Source: Alphaproteobacteria bacterium (GTDB lineage Bacteria > Pseudomonadota > Alphaproteobacteria > UBA6615). From it: 10,583 nucleotides of DNA. Under the pieces are notes generated by a model that did no database searches, was not told where the DNA came from, and saw only the letters and a program-made list of their open reading frames with translations. Shown one piece after another: positions 1 through 6,283 of the stretch. A program made the position numbers and the translations under genes. How positions within the stretch are numbered: position 1 is the stretch's first letter; each line of letters begins with the position of its first letter. The stretch is from NCBI GenBank assembly GCA_013003285.1, contig JABDJY010000125.1:1-10583 (forward strand), in the 5' to 3' direction.

Positions 1-145
1 ACTGTACCCACAAAACGAAGCTGGATAGTAGAGGACGACACAGGACAGGGCAAGACGACAAAGCGCGATAAGCGTCGGTTTAGTTGGGCGTTTTGGCCTT
101 CCTGGGCCTTGCAGGACATAGGGAAGACGGACTCTTCCTCCGCCA

Positions 146-169
146 TCCGCCTTCGCTAAAGCTACGGCG
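146..169 (-). repeat. Palindromic intergenic repeat, copy 1 (inverted relative to copy 2)
   Basis: Read on the minus strand, this 24-base unit contains AGCTTTAGCGAAGGCGGA preceded by CGCCG and one variable base. It matches the copy at 205-228 at 23 of 24 positions in opposite orientation. The unit is itself an imperfect palindrome with CCGCC/GGCGG ends. Together the two copies could fold into a long stem with a loop of about 35 bases. I recall similar repeats next to GIY-YIG genes in alphaproteobacteria; that is memory, not a search. Confidence 0.75.
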
Positions 170-198
170 GGATTAAACACGTACTTTGCGAGAGGCGG

Positions 199-474
199 AT
201 GTCGCGCCGAAGCTTTAGCGAAGGCGGACCTTTCTTGCATTACGTCTATGTCCTTCAAAGCCAAGTGGATCCGGACCGCTTTTATGTCGGTGAGACAGGT
301 GATCCGGATCGGCGGGGCGCTGAGCACAATGCCGGCAAATCCATCCATACAAATAAATACAAGCCTTGGAAGCTCTCCGTCTGTGTCGGGTTCTCGGATC
401 GCACAAAGGCATTAAGCTTCGAAAAATATCTCAAGTCGGGCTCAAGGCGTGCCTTCGCAAAGAGGCATTTCTGA
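199..474 (+). CDS. GIY-YIG family endonuclease, small UvrC-like domain protein
   Basis: This 91-residue protein is essentially a single GIY-YIG nuclease domain. The GIY half is YVYVL (residues 15-19) and the YIG half is FYVG (28-31). The following arginines R38/R39 with H43-N44, and the late E75 within SFEKYLKSG, sit where the catalytic Arg, His and metal-binding Glu lie in the family. Single-domain members of this type are common in bacteria; they are presumed DNA nucleases, but their physiological role is mostly unknown. The ATG at 199 follows AGAGGCGG closely, but residues 3-10 are encoded by a palindromic repeat, so the true start could be the TTG at 235, just before the domain. No neighbour suggests a host pathway. 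The family call is firm; the substrate is unknown. Confidence 0.85.
   Translation: MSRRSFSEGGPFLHYVYVLQSQVDPDRFYVGETGDPDRRGAEHNAGKSIHTNKYKPWKLSVCVGFSDRTKALSFEKYLKSGSRRAFAKRHF
205..228 (+). repeat. Palindromic intergenic repeat, copy 2, overlapping the GIY-YIG gene start
   Basis: This is the second copy of the 24-base unit, inverted relative to 146-169 with one mismatch. It lies inside the 5' end of the GIY-YIG reading frame and encodes residues of the RRSFSEGG stretch at the N-terminus. Either the gene start was created by repeat insertion, or the repeat is a mobile palindromic element tied to this nuclease family. Confidence 0.75.
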
Positions 475-539
475 TTCACTAGAGATAAATCTTCGCTAGG
501 CATTCCCAACCGCAGCATCAGTTTCTGCCCCCAATTTAC

Positions 540-555
540 ATACGGATATACGTAT
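540..555. promoter_or_regulatory. Short inverted repeat in the leader upstream of the ParA-like gene
   Basis: ATACG (540-544) and CGTAT (551-555) form a perfect 5-base inverted repeat with a 6-base AT-rich centre. It lies in the 214-base gap (475-688) before the ParA-like gene, which otherwise holds a small CAGCC/GGCTG hairpin at 607-620 and no gene. It could be an operator or part of a promoter. This is weak evidence resting only on symmetry and position. Confidence 0.2.
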
Positions 556-688
556 TCTCTCGGAATTCGCTGTTCCAGAATCGGAAGCCCACTGTATATC
601 TAGTTCCAGCCCTTCGGCTGCTGGTGCATCTGTTCGAATGGACGGTCACCAGGCTGGTCAGGGAAGAGCGGTAGAACGAGTAAAAAAT

Positions 689-1384
689 ATGCATGTCCTC
701 GCTATTGCGTCCCGAAAGGGCGGGTCGGGTAAGACCACATTGACCGGTCATTTATCGGTGGAGGCCGAGCGCCGAGGCCACGGCCCGGTCGCGATTATGG
801 ATGTCGACCCGCAAGGCAGTCTTGCCGATTGGTGGAACGAGCGGGCGAATCCGGCCCCGGCATTCGTAAACACCACATTGGATACGCTGGCCGACGATAT
901 TGAGCGTTTGCGCGATGCCGGTATCAAGACAGTCATCATCGATACCCCGCCGGCGATCACCGGGGCCATTCGCCAAGTCGTCGATGTGTCCGACCTGGTT
1001 CTGATTCCGACACGGCCCAGCCCGCATGATCTGCGTTCGGTGAAGGCCACGGTCGCCCTGGTCGAGGATATGGAAAAACCTCTGGTGTTTGTCATTAATG
1101 CCGCGACCCCGCGGGCGCGCATTACCAAAGAAGCTGTGGTCGCGCTATCGCAGCATGGACCGCTTGTTCCTACCCTTATTCACCAGCGGGTCGATTTCGC
1201 CTCAAGCATGATCGATGGCCGCACGGTTATGGAAATGCCCGGCGCGCAGCTCGCCAAACAGGAAATCGAACGGACCTGGGATTATCTGGCGAACCGCTTG
1301 GGGATTATCCCAGCGCTAACTGTGATGATGCCGCGATCCGAACCGAAAGAAGTCGAGCAACTGCAATTGCGGGTGGCGGTATGA
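689..1384 (+). CDS. ParA-like partition/positioning ATPase (orphan, no ParB)
   Basis: This is a 231-residue P-loop ATPase of the ParA/MinD superfamily. The deviant Walker A is KGGSGKTT (residues 10-17) with the signature lysine K10, the switch region is DVDPQGSLADW (38-48), and Walker B is VIIDTPPA (82-89). Family members dimerise on ATP and use nucleotide-dependent binding to DNA or membrane to position cargo such as plasmids, chromosomes, chemoreceptor clusters or division proteins. The start at 689 places the P-loop where the family has it. An upstream in-frame ATG at 638 would add 17 residues unlike the family and has no ribosome binding site. The stop overlaps the start of the SPOR gene (ATGA), implying translational coupling and joint function. 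No ParB, centromere repeats or plasmid genes are nearby, so cargo is more likely cellular than plasmid; that is inference. Confidence 0.88.
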   Translation: MHVLAIASRKGGSGKTTLTGHLSVEAERRGHGPVAIMDVDPQGSLADWWNERANPAPAFVNTTLDTLADDIERLRDAGIKTVIIDTPPAITGAIRQVVDVSDLVLIPTRPSPHDLRSVKATVALVEDMEKPLVFVINAATPRARITKEAVVALSQHGPLVPTLIHQRVDFASSMIDGRTVMEMPGAQLAKQEIERTWDYLANRLGIIPALTVMMPRSEPKEVEQLQLRVAV

Positions 1385-2379
1385 GCAGCGGGCGTCCTGC
1401 GGCGCTGGATGGTTCACTACTGGCGCGGAAGGGGGACGCGGTTCCCGCGATCCCCGACGAATCGCCTTTGGTCTTAAATCTGGACGACCATCGCCGCGAG
1501 CCTCATAAGCCGGAATTGGTTAGCCCTGAACCGGTCGTGGAAGCGGCGCCTAACGATACCTCCGTTGGTATCGCGGCACGCCTCACGAATATTCTGAGCG
1601 TTGCTTCGGGCCGGATTAAATCAATTCCGTCACGTATTCGTTGGACGGCGGGAATCTTTCTCGCGGTGCTAATTGTCATTGCTCTGTGGCAGTCGGCAAG
1701 CCCTAGTCGCGACACACAGGTTCAGGCAGCGCAGACACCCGCGGTGGCGCCGACCACGGATAGCGATAAGGTTGGTCTGCAACTCAATTTGGCGCCAGCT
1801 GCTTCGACCCCCGAGGCGGTGGCGGAGATATCCGACTCCCCCGAAGCAATAGGCACCGCGCTGCCGAGTACCACCTTGCCGGCCGCAGCCGCGCTTGCGG
1901 CAACCGCGGCGCCTGAAGTTGAAGAGCCGGTGGCGACACTAGAGACTGTCACCCCAGCTCCGGCGTCACCCAGCATCTCCATAATTCCGGTCAACATTCC
2001 TGCCGATCGGATAAGCCCCCAGGCTGACAATGTGGAGGGTACCCCGGAGATAACAACGGCGGTGCCCAAATCAGTGTCGCCGATCCCCATTCCCAAGGCG
2101 AAACCCGATATTGCCGCCTTGCCGACGGCGGGTCCTTACGCCGTACAATTGGCGTCGATCGCTGTCGAGACACGTGCCAATCAAGAAGCGTTCCGTCTGC
2201 AAAAGCAGCTTGGGCACATTCTCGGTGGTCATGAGATCGAGGTTGAGAAAGCCGTGGTTGCCGGCAAAGGCACGATGTATCGCTTGCGGGCCGGTGGCTA
2301 TAAGTCGCAAGCGGAAGCAAGTAGCGCGTGTGAACAGCTTGCGAAAGTGAAAGTTAGTTGCCTGGCGCTCCGCCGCTAA
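1381..2379 (+). CDS. Membrane-anchored SPOR-domain protein
   Basis: This 332-residue protein has bitopic architecture. Residues 1-85 are a cytoplasmic region ending in basic residues (RIKSIPSRIR). Residues 88-105 form one hydrophobic segment (TAGIFLAVLIVIALW). Residues 106-250 are a long Ala/Pro/Thr-rich periplasmic linker. Residues 251-331 form a SPOR domain that opens with GPYAVQLASI and includes MYRLRAGGYKSQAEA. SPOR domains bind septal peptidoglycan strands stripped of stem peptides, as in FtsN, DedD and DamX. The basic flank supports N-in, C-out topology. The ATG overlaps the ParA-like stop by four bases, so the cytoplasmic tail may contact that ATPase (inference). The gene ends three bases from the mipZ stop on the other strand. 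It could be an FtsN-like division protein, but length and linker alone do not establish orthology. Confidence 0.9.
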   Translation: MSSGRPAALDGSLLARKGDAVPAIPDESPLVLNLDDHRREPHKPELVSPEPVVEAAPNDTSVGIAARLTNILSVASGRIKSIPSRIRWTAGIFLAVLIVIALWQSASPSRDTQVQAAQTPAVAPTTDSDKVGLQLNLAPAASTPEAVAEISDSPEAIGTALPSTTLPAAAALAATAAPEVEEPVATLETVTPAPASPSISIIPVNIPADRISPQADNVEGTPEITTAVPKSVSPIPIPKAKPDIAALPTAGPYAVQLASIAVETRANQEAFRLQKQLGHILGGHEIEVEKAVVAGKGTMYRLRAGGYKSQAEASSACEQLAKVKVSCLALRR

Positions 2380-2382
2380 TCC

Positions 2383-3237
2383 CTAATTCGCGCTCGTCGC
2401 CAGCGCTAAATTTTCCTGCGGCACAACATTCAACGCCTCCAGCAAAGCAGCAATTTCCGATCCGGCCGATTGTTGGGTGGCCGATAGGCTGCGGTCAGCG
2501 TCGACGAGCGGCAGATCGTGTACCGTCAAACCGTTCAAGAATAACTCGCGAAAAATAACCCGCTCGCCCAGTCCCGGCGCCAGCCTGAAGCCGATCCTGT
2601 TAGCCAGTTTGGTTAGAATCTGGTCGATATCTTCGCGGTTGCGCGAATGGATATGCGGCAGCCGGTTGCGGATCACTACCCAGTCGAGGGGCGGCAGGCC
2701 GTCGATGATCCGCTGGTTCCCATATTCCCAGGCCATCTGGCAATAGTGACACGGCGCGATGATCTTGCGGTTGATGGGATCGATTTCCGCCAGCACATCG
2801 ATGTCGAGCAGACTGTCATTAACCGGGGTGACCAGGACATTGGCATATTCATGGCCGATCCGGGACAGGGTCGTCGCGCTGCCCGGCGTATCGACGAATA
2901 CGATGTCGCAGGCGGCGAGTTTGGCCAATGCCGCCTCGATGGCGCGCCGCGCCGATGTTTCGAGGGCGGCGACATCGGCGCCTTCGGGCTCGTCGATGCG
3001 CAGACTGTGGGGTAGGGGGATCGGCTGCCCGGCGCTTGTACGGTAGCGCTCGCGGTTGGTCAGATAGCGCGACAGGGTGGCTTGTCGGGAATCCAGATCG
3101 AGCGTGCCAACCTGGTGGCCCTGGTGAAGAGCGGCGACGGCCAGGTGAAGCGCGGTGGTCGATTTTCCGGTGCCACCCTTTTCATTGCCGATGACCACGA
3201 CCTTTCGGCGCGAGCTTTGAACACTCGAAAATCCCAT
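2383..3237 (-). CDS. mipZ: Division-plane positioning ATPase MipZ
   Basis: MipZ is a ParA-type ATPase that forms a gradient from the ParB-bound poles and inhibits FtsZ polymerisation, restricting the Z-ring to midcell. The N-terminal VVVIGNEKGGTGKST carries the deviant Walker A (K20-T27). LDLDSRQATLSRY (46-58) matches the MipZ-specific DLDxRQ stretch, and FVDTPGS (114-120) is Walker B. TPVNDSLLDIDVL, LDWVVIRNRL, GFRLAPGLGERVIFRELF and NGLTVHDL all resemble Caulobacter MipZ as I recall it. From the ATG at 3237, with AGAGG five bases upstream, it has 284 residues, near family length. An in-frame ATG at 3255 would add six residues but has no ribosome binding site. An unknown gene lies 44-62 bases upstream on the same strand, probably in the same operon. 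Usually parAB is elsewhere in the genome; none is seen here. Confidence 0.93.
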   Translation of the reverse strand: MGFSSVQSSRRKVVVIGNEKGGTGKSTTALHLAVAALHQGHQVGTLDLDSRQATLSRYLTNRERYRTSAGQPIPLPHSLRIDEPEGADVAALETSARRAIEAALAKLAACDIVFVDTPGSATTLSRIGHEYANVLVTPVNDSLLDIDVLAEIDPINRKIIAPCHYCQMAWEYGNQRIIDGLPPLDWVVIRNRLPHIHSRNREDIDQILTKLANRIGFRLAPGLGERVIFRELFLNGLTVHDLPLVDADRSLSATQQSAGSEIAALLEALNVVPQENLALATSAN

Positions 3238-3299
3238 ATCAGCCTCTATCACCATACATAAATATCCAATATCTCACGCCAATAGTTGGCCCGGTATTT

Positions 3300-3911
3300 C
3301 TAGAACAAAACTTCCCAATCTTGTTTCGCGACCGGATCGTCCACTGCATCGTTGTTTCTCGGTGTTTCGATTTCATGCATCTGCTGGGGCAAGGGCTCGT
3401 GATTTTCACGCACCGGCGCGGTGATTTTCTCTAAGTCCACCAAGCAGGTGCGAAGGGCGGCGAGGCGGCGGGCCAAGGGCTCGGTCGCTGCCCAGGCCAA
3501 TATTTCCTCGCCGTCGCGCGCTTTTTGCATGGCACCCCAGCGACCGCGCTTCATCGAACGGATGATAAAGCTAATGTCTTCGCCCGCCAGTGACGCGTCG
3601 AGCGAGGTTGTGAAGGGCGGTATCTGCTCCTCCAACACGGCCTCGACAATGGGCCAGCTTATGCCTTCATCGATCAGTATTGCCGATATGCCGGGTGAAC
3701 GCCGGGCCGCGACGCGATAGCCGAAATGAATGCGGGCGTCGAGCGCTTCGCTACCGCCGGTCGCGTCTTCAATTTCCGTAATGAGGGCAACCAAATTGGC
3801 CTGCAGCGAGGGCTCTTCAGCCTTCGGCAGGACAGTCTCGTTCGATCGGATATTGGCCGAAACCTTGGTCGGCGAATTATCATGTGGCAAATGAAAAGCC
3901 CCCATCGCCAC
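3300..3911 (-). CDS. Uncharacterised protein upstream of mipZ, possible phage ABA-sandwich-like domain
   Basis: I do not recognise a characterised function for this 203-residue protein. It has no signal peptide and no membrane segment, so it is probably cytoplasmic. Residues 40-60 (LVALITEIEDATGGSEALDAR), then PFTTSLDASL (99-108), RGRWGAM (122-128) and AATEPLARRLAALRTCL (141-157) follow the order seen in many alphaproteobacterial proteins annotated with a phage ABA sandwich domain: an ATG-xx-ELDARI stretch, a Y/FTxSLDAAL stretch, then ATPALALxxAAL. That likeness is from memory. The acidic C-terminus ends in DWEVLF after a polar linker, resembling a short linear peptide motif. The start is uncertain: GTG at 3911 or ATG at 3905. 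The same strand and a short gap to mipZ suggest co-transcription and perhaps a link to division or chromosome control. Confidence 0.7.
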   Translation of the reverse strand: MAMGAFHLPHDNSPTKVSANIRSNETVLPKAEEPSLQANLVALITEIEDATGGSEALDARIHFGYRVAARRSPGISAILIDEGISWPIVEAVLEEQIPPFTTSLDASLAGEDISFIIRSMKRGRWGAMQKARDGEEILAWAATEPLARRLAALRTCLVDLEKITAPVRENHEPLPQQMHEIETPRNNDAVDDPVAKQDWEVLF

Positions 3912-3960
3912 CCAACATAAGTGACTCGCGAGGGTGCACCAAGGCGCTTTGGCCAGTCAC
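3912..3960 (-). promoter_or_regulatory. Candidate promoter/operator region of the unknown gene-mipZ operon, with GANTC site and clustered palindromes
   Basis: On the minus strand, TTGGTG (3937-3942) and TTATGT (3915-3920), spaced 16 bases, are a weak -35/-10 candidate. Between them sits GACTC (3922-3926), a GANTC site of the type methylated by CcrM. The same stretch holds CTCGCGAG (3925-3932) and GGTGCACC (3933-3940), both perfect palindromes, plus the imperfect CCAAGGCGCTTTGG (3939-3952). A GTGACT/AGTCAC pair (3921-3926, 3955-3960) brackets them. The last could alternatively be part of a weak terminator for the upstream VOC gene. Activity is not demonstrated. Confidence 0.35.
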
Positions 3961-3993
3961 CATAAATAATCTGGGGGTAATCGCAGAGTTGGA

Positions 3994-4440
3994 TTAATTC
4001 TTCGGTTCGTATTGTTCGACACCGCCCAGTTCGGTCAGATCTTCGGCGCGGCCGCGCAATTCCAGTGTGTTGCGGTCGGGGTCGCGCAGAAACACCGACA
4101 CATGGCCGTCATGGCCGAACGCCACCGGGCCTTGGGTGATTTCGATGTTGTTTTCGTGCAGGGCGGCGACAGTGTCGGCGATTGACTCGACCCGGAACGC
4201 CACATGGGTGAACCCCGGATATTTCTCTGGAACATCCATCAATATGTTATTGTTATCGTTATTATTATTGGCATTGAAGATGATGTTGATTTCGACGTCC
4301 TGGCTATTTTTCATGACCACGACAGCGTCGTTATCGGCGGCGCGTAATTTCTCGAACCCGAAGAGTTTGTAAAACGCCTCGGCGCGGTCCAAATCCGCGA
4401 CCCGGATGCCGATATGGTCGACGCGATCGATATTGATCAT
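3994..4440 (-). CDS. VOC superfamily (glyoxalase/dioxygenase-like) protein
   Basis: This 148-residue protein is built from two beta-alpha-beta-beta-beta modules. The first runs from VDHIGIRVADLDRAEAFY to VEINIIF, the second from FTHVAFRVESIADTVAAL to VFLRDPDRNTLELRG. H9, E50, H79 and E127 fall where glyoxalase I binds its metal (His, Glu, His, Glu), so a metal-dependent lyase, isomerase or epimerase is plausible. The family is too broad to name a substrate. Residues 58-65 are an almost pure asparagine run (NNNNDNNN) between the two modules, an unusual low-complexity insert. The start at 4440 has GAGAGGG upstream. It lies 77 bases downstream of the MBL-fold gene on the same strand, so both may be transcribed together. 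Confidence 0.88.
   Translation of the reverse strand: MINIDRVDHIGIRVADLDRAEAFYKLFGFEKLRAADNDAVVVMKNSQDVEINIIFNANNNNDNNNILMDVPEKYPGFTHVAFRVESIADTVAALHENNIEITQGPVAFGHDGHVSVFLRDPDRNTLELRGRAEDLTELGGVEQYEPKN
4246..4269 (-). repeat. Trinucleotide (AAT/AAC) tract encoding polyasparagine
   Basis: Eight consecutive codons on the minus strand read AAC or AAT except one GAT, giving N4-D-N3 within the VOC protein. It is an imperfect triplet repeat, AT-rich against a GC-rich background. Such tracts can change length by slippage without shifting frame. Confidence 0.8.
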
Positions 4441-4517
4441 CTGTTTAGCCCTCTCGTCGGTATTTCAGTTTGTACAAGCGAATGTGGTTTCGTGACCCAC
4501 GATATCAAGTCTAGCTT

Positions 4518-5324
4518 CTATTCAGTCGGCGCGATATCGAGGCGCACGACCGTGCCTTCCAGTCTGGGGTCAGGGGCGGGATAACGGTCCAGCACCATGG
4601 GGTCATGGCCCGGCACGATATGGGCCTCGCTGTCCGCCTGTTCGCGCAATCGGGCATAGCCGCGGATCATATCGCCTACATTATAGACAATGGGGAAGGG
4701 AGCGATGCGTTCCATGTTTTCATAGTAGTGGCTGGTGTCGGAAGCGACCACAACCCAACCGCGCTTGGTGAGCACGCGCACGAATTGCAGTCCCATCGTG
4801 TGGCCGCCCACATGGTGCACGGTAATGCCGGGTGCGATTTCCGCCGCCCCGTCATAGAAGCTGACCCGGCCCTCAAACACATTGCGCACCATGGCGCTGA
4901 TATGGTCGGCCGTGAACGGGTGGTTCATGGCGTGGTTGCACATATGCGGGCCGGTCGCATAGCGCATCTCGCTTTCCTGCAGATGGAACTGCGCGGCGGG
5001 AAATTCTTCATGCCCGCCGATATGGTCGTAGTGCAGGTGGGTGACGATCACATCTTTGACGCTCGCCGCCGTAACATCGATCATGGCCAGGCCTTCGGTG
5101 ACGGTTCGCTCGAGCGCGCGGCCACGTGTGGTGGCCTCCGATCCGTCGAAACCAGTATCGATGACGATGGTCTGCTCGGGCGACACGGCGGCCCAGACGA
5201 AATAGTCGAGCGGCATGTGAGCGGCGTCGTGCGGGTCGCTGCCGATGAAGCTTTCACTGCGGGTGCGTTCCTGCAGCGTGGCGTATTTGATCGCGTACAA
5301 ATCCCAAACCTGCGGTGACGTCAT
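4518..5324 (-). CDS. MBL-fold hydrolase, N-acyl homoserine lactonase-like family
   Basis: This 268-residue metallo-beta-lactamase-fold protein carries the full dinuclear metal site: HLHYDH at 96-101 (H96, H98, D100, H101), H175 in GGHT, D196 in ASDTSHYYENM, and H240 in VPGHDP. The overall pattern (early VIDTGFD, THLHYDHIGGH, then VGGHTMGLQ and ASDTSHYYEN) resembles the lactonase branch that includes AHL lactonases and 4-pyridoxolactonase. The likely reaction is hydrolysis of a lactone or ester ring. No luxI/luxR homologue lies in the window, so quorum quenching is not supported over a metabolic lactone step. The ATG at 5324 has a strong GGGAGGA site five bases upstream. It is divergent from the HIBADH-like gene across a 95-base gap and probably followed by the VOC gene. 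Confidence 0.88.
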   Translation of the reverse strand: MTSPQVWDLYAIKYATLQERTRSESFIGSDPHDAAHMPLDYFVWAAVSPEQTIVIDTGFDGSEATTRGRALERTVTEGLAMIDVTAASVKDVIVTHLHYDHIGGHEEFPAAQFHLQESEMRYATGPHMCNHAMNHPFTADHISAMVRNVFEGRVSFYDGAAEIAPGITVHHVGGHTMGLQFVRVLTKRGWVVVASDTSHYYENMERIAPFPIVYNVGDMIRGYARLREQADSEAHIVPGHDPMVLDRYPAPDPRLEGTVVRLDIAPTE

Positions 5325-5338
5325 TTCATTCCTCCCGA

Positions 5339-5394
5339 CCGGCTTTTTAATTGCCGGATTTCGTTATAATCGCCTCAATCGATCGTCCCGATCG
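5339..5394. promoter_or_regulatory. Divergent promoter region with two inverted repeats
   Basis: The 95-base gap between the MBL-fold gene and the HIBADH-like gene contains CCGGC (5339-5343) and GCCGG (5353-5357) as an inverted pair, TATAAT at 5365-5370 as a good -10 match for the plus-strand gene (no clear -35), and CGATCG-TCC-CGATCG (5380-5394). These could be operators for a shared regulator. The 8-mer ATTGCCGG here recurs in reverse orientation in the other divergent promoter at 8346-8353. Confidence 0.35.
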
Positions 5395-5419
5395 CATAAA
5401 CTCTACAGGAACTGGCGTC

Positions 5420-6283
5420 ATGACAGCTACGACATATGGATTTATCGGTCTCGGCAATATGGGTAATCCCATGTGCGGTCATCTCTGTACCGCCGGACTA
5501 TCGATCATTTGTTATGACGCGGCCGGTACGGCGGCGCGGGCGCCGGAGGGGGCCGACATCGCCGATAGTGTTGCCGCGGTCGCCGCGGCGGCCGACACCG
5601 TCTTCCTCAGCCTGCCCGATGGACCAATTGTCACCGATGTCGCGGGAGAGATCGCCCGGGCGCCAGACCGTCGGACCACCACCATCGTCGATTTATCGAC
5701 CACCGGGCCGGATTCCGCCGTTGCGCTCGGCGCCAGCTTGTCTGAGGCGGGCATTATATTTATCGATGCGCCGGTCAGTGGCGGGCGCTCGGGGGCTGTC
5801 GCCGCAACGCTAGCCGTCATGTGCGCTGGACCCGATGACGCAATTGCGGCACTCGGCACGGCGCTTAATGCGATTGGCGGGAATGTTTTTCAGGTGGGGA
5901 CAAGGCCGGGCCAGGCCCAGGCGATGAAACTGCTGAATAATTTCCTGTCGGCGACCGCCATGGCGGCGACATCGGAGGCAACCCTGTTCGGCGCCTCCCA
6001 CGGCCTTGAGATGGAAACTATGCTCGCGGTCCTCAACACGTCGAGCGGGCGCAGTACCGCAACGGAAGATAAGTTTCCCAAGCGGATCGCCACCGGCACT
6101 TTCGACGCCGGGTTTGCGGCTGCATTAATGTCCAAAGATGTGTCGCTCTACCGCGAGCAGGTCGCCCAGGCGGGTACCCCCGATGCTATTGCGGATGTGG
6201 TCTCTGGCCTGTGGCGCGAAACCGATGCGGCATTCCCCGGCGGTGATTTCACCGAGATTTACAAATATCTCGCGGACCGTTAA
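5420..6283 (+). CDS. NAD(P)-dependent 3-hydroxyisobutyrate dehydrogenase-like oxidoreductase
   Basis: This 287-residue protein belongs to the beta-hydroxyacid dehydrogenase family, which oxidises 3-hydroxyisobutyrate, tartronate semialdehyde or related short hydroxyacids. From the ATG at 5420, FIGLGNMGNPM gives the GxGxxG dinucleotide fold. FLSLPDGPIV follows the second half of the Rossmann domain, DAPVSGG is the substrate-binding signature, and AMKLLNN carries the expected catalytic lysine K170 and N174. The C-terminal helical domain ends at a normal length. AGGA nine bases before 5420 supports this start; a TTG at 5351 would add 23 residues not seen in the family. The stop overlaps the stop of the convergent crotonase in a shared TTAA. 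The substrate is undetermined, but CoA-linked enzymes next door fit branched or short acid catabolism. Confidence 0.88.
   Translation: MTATTYGFIGLGNMGNPMCGHLCTAGLSIICYDAAGTAARAPEGADIADSVAAVAAAADTVFLSLPDGPIVTDVAGEIARAPDRRTTTIVDLSTTGPDSAVALGASLSEAGIIFIDAPVSGGRSGAVAATLAVMCAGPDDAIAALGTALNAIGGNVFQVGTRPGQAQAMKLLNNFLSATAMAATSEATLFGASHGLEMETMLAVLNTSSGRSTATEDKFPKRIATGTFDAGFAAALMSKDVSLYREQVAQAGTPDAIADVVSGLWRETDAAFPGGDFTEIYKYLADR

Noticed and set aside
1..146. Minus-strand frame open from an ATG at 146 to the window edge, beginning MAEEESVFPMSCKAQ, and an overlapping plus-strand open frame from 1 to 159
   Set aside because: Both are short, overlap each other, are cut by the window edge and resemble no family I know. 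The minus-strand ATG has AGGCGG upstream only because of the palindromic repeat. Left as non-coding.
1..198. tRNA or rRNA remnant preceding the GIY-YIG gene
   Set aside because: No T-loop GGTTCGAATCC-type sequence, no CCA end and no cloverleaf pairing could be found.
638..688. Extended N-terminus of the ParA-like gene from the ATG at 638
   Set aside because: The extra 17 residues lie before the usual P-loop start and the upstream ATG has no ribosome binding site.
689..3237. Plasmid or phage partition locus
   Set aside because: No ParB, iteron, replication or integrase gene is seen, and one of the two ATPases is clearly chromosomal MipZ.
4518..5324. Quorum-quenching AHL lactonase
   Set aside because: The motif set fits the broader lactonase branch but no quorum-sensing genes are present, so only a general lactonase-like call is made.
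5351..5419. Extended start (TTG at 5351) for the HIBADH-like gene
   Set aside because: The extra residues are unlike the family, and they would cover the promoter-like TATAAT and inverted repeats. ATG at 5420 has AGGA upstream.
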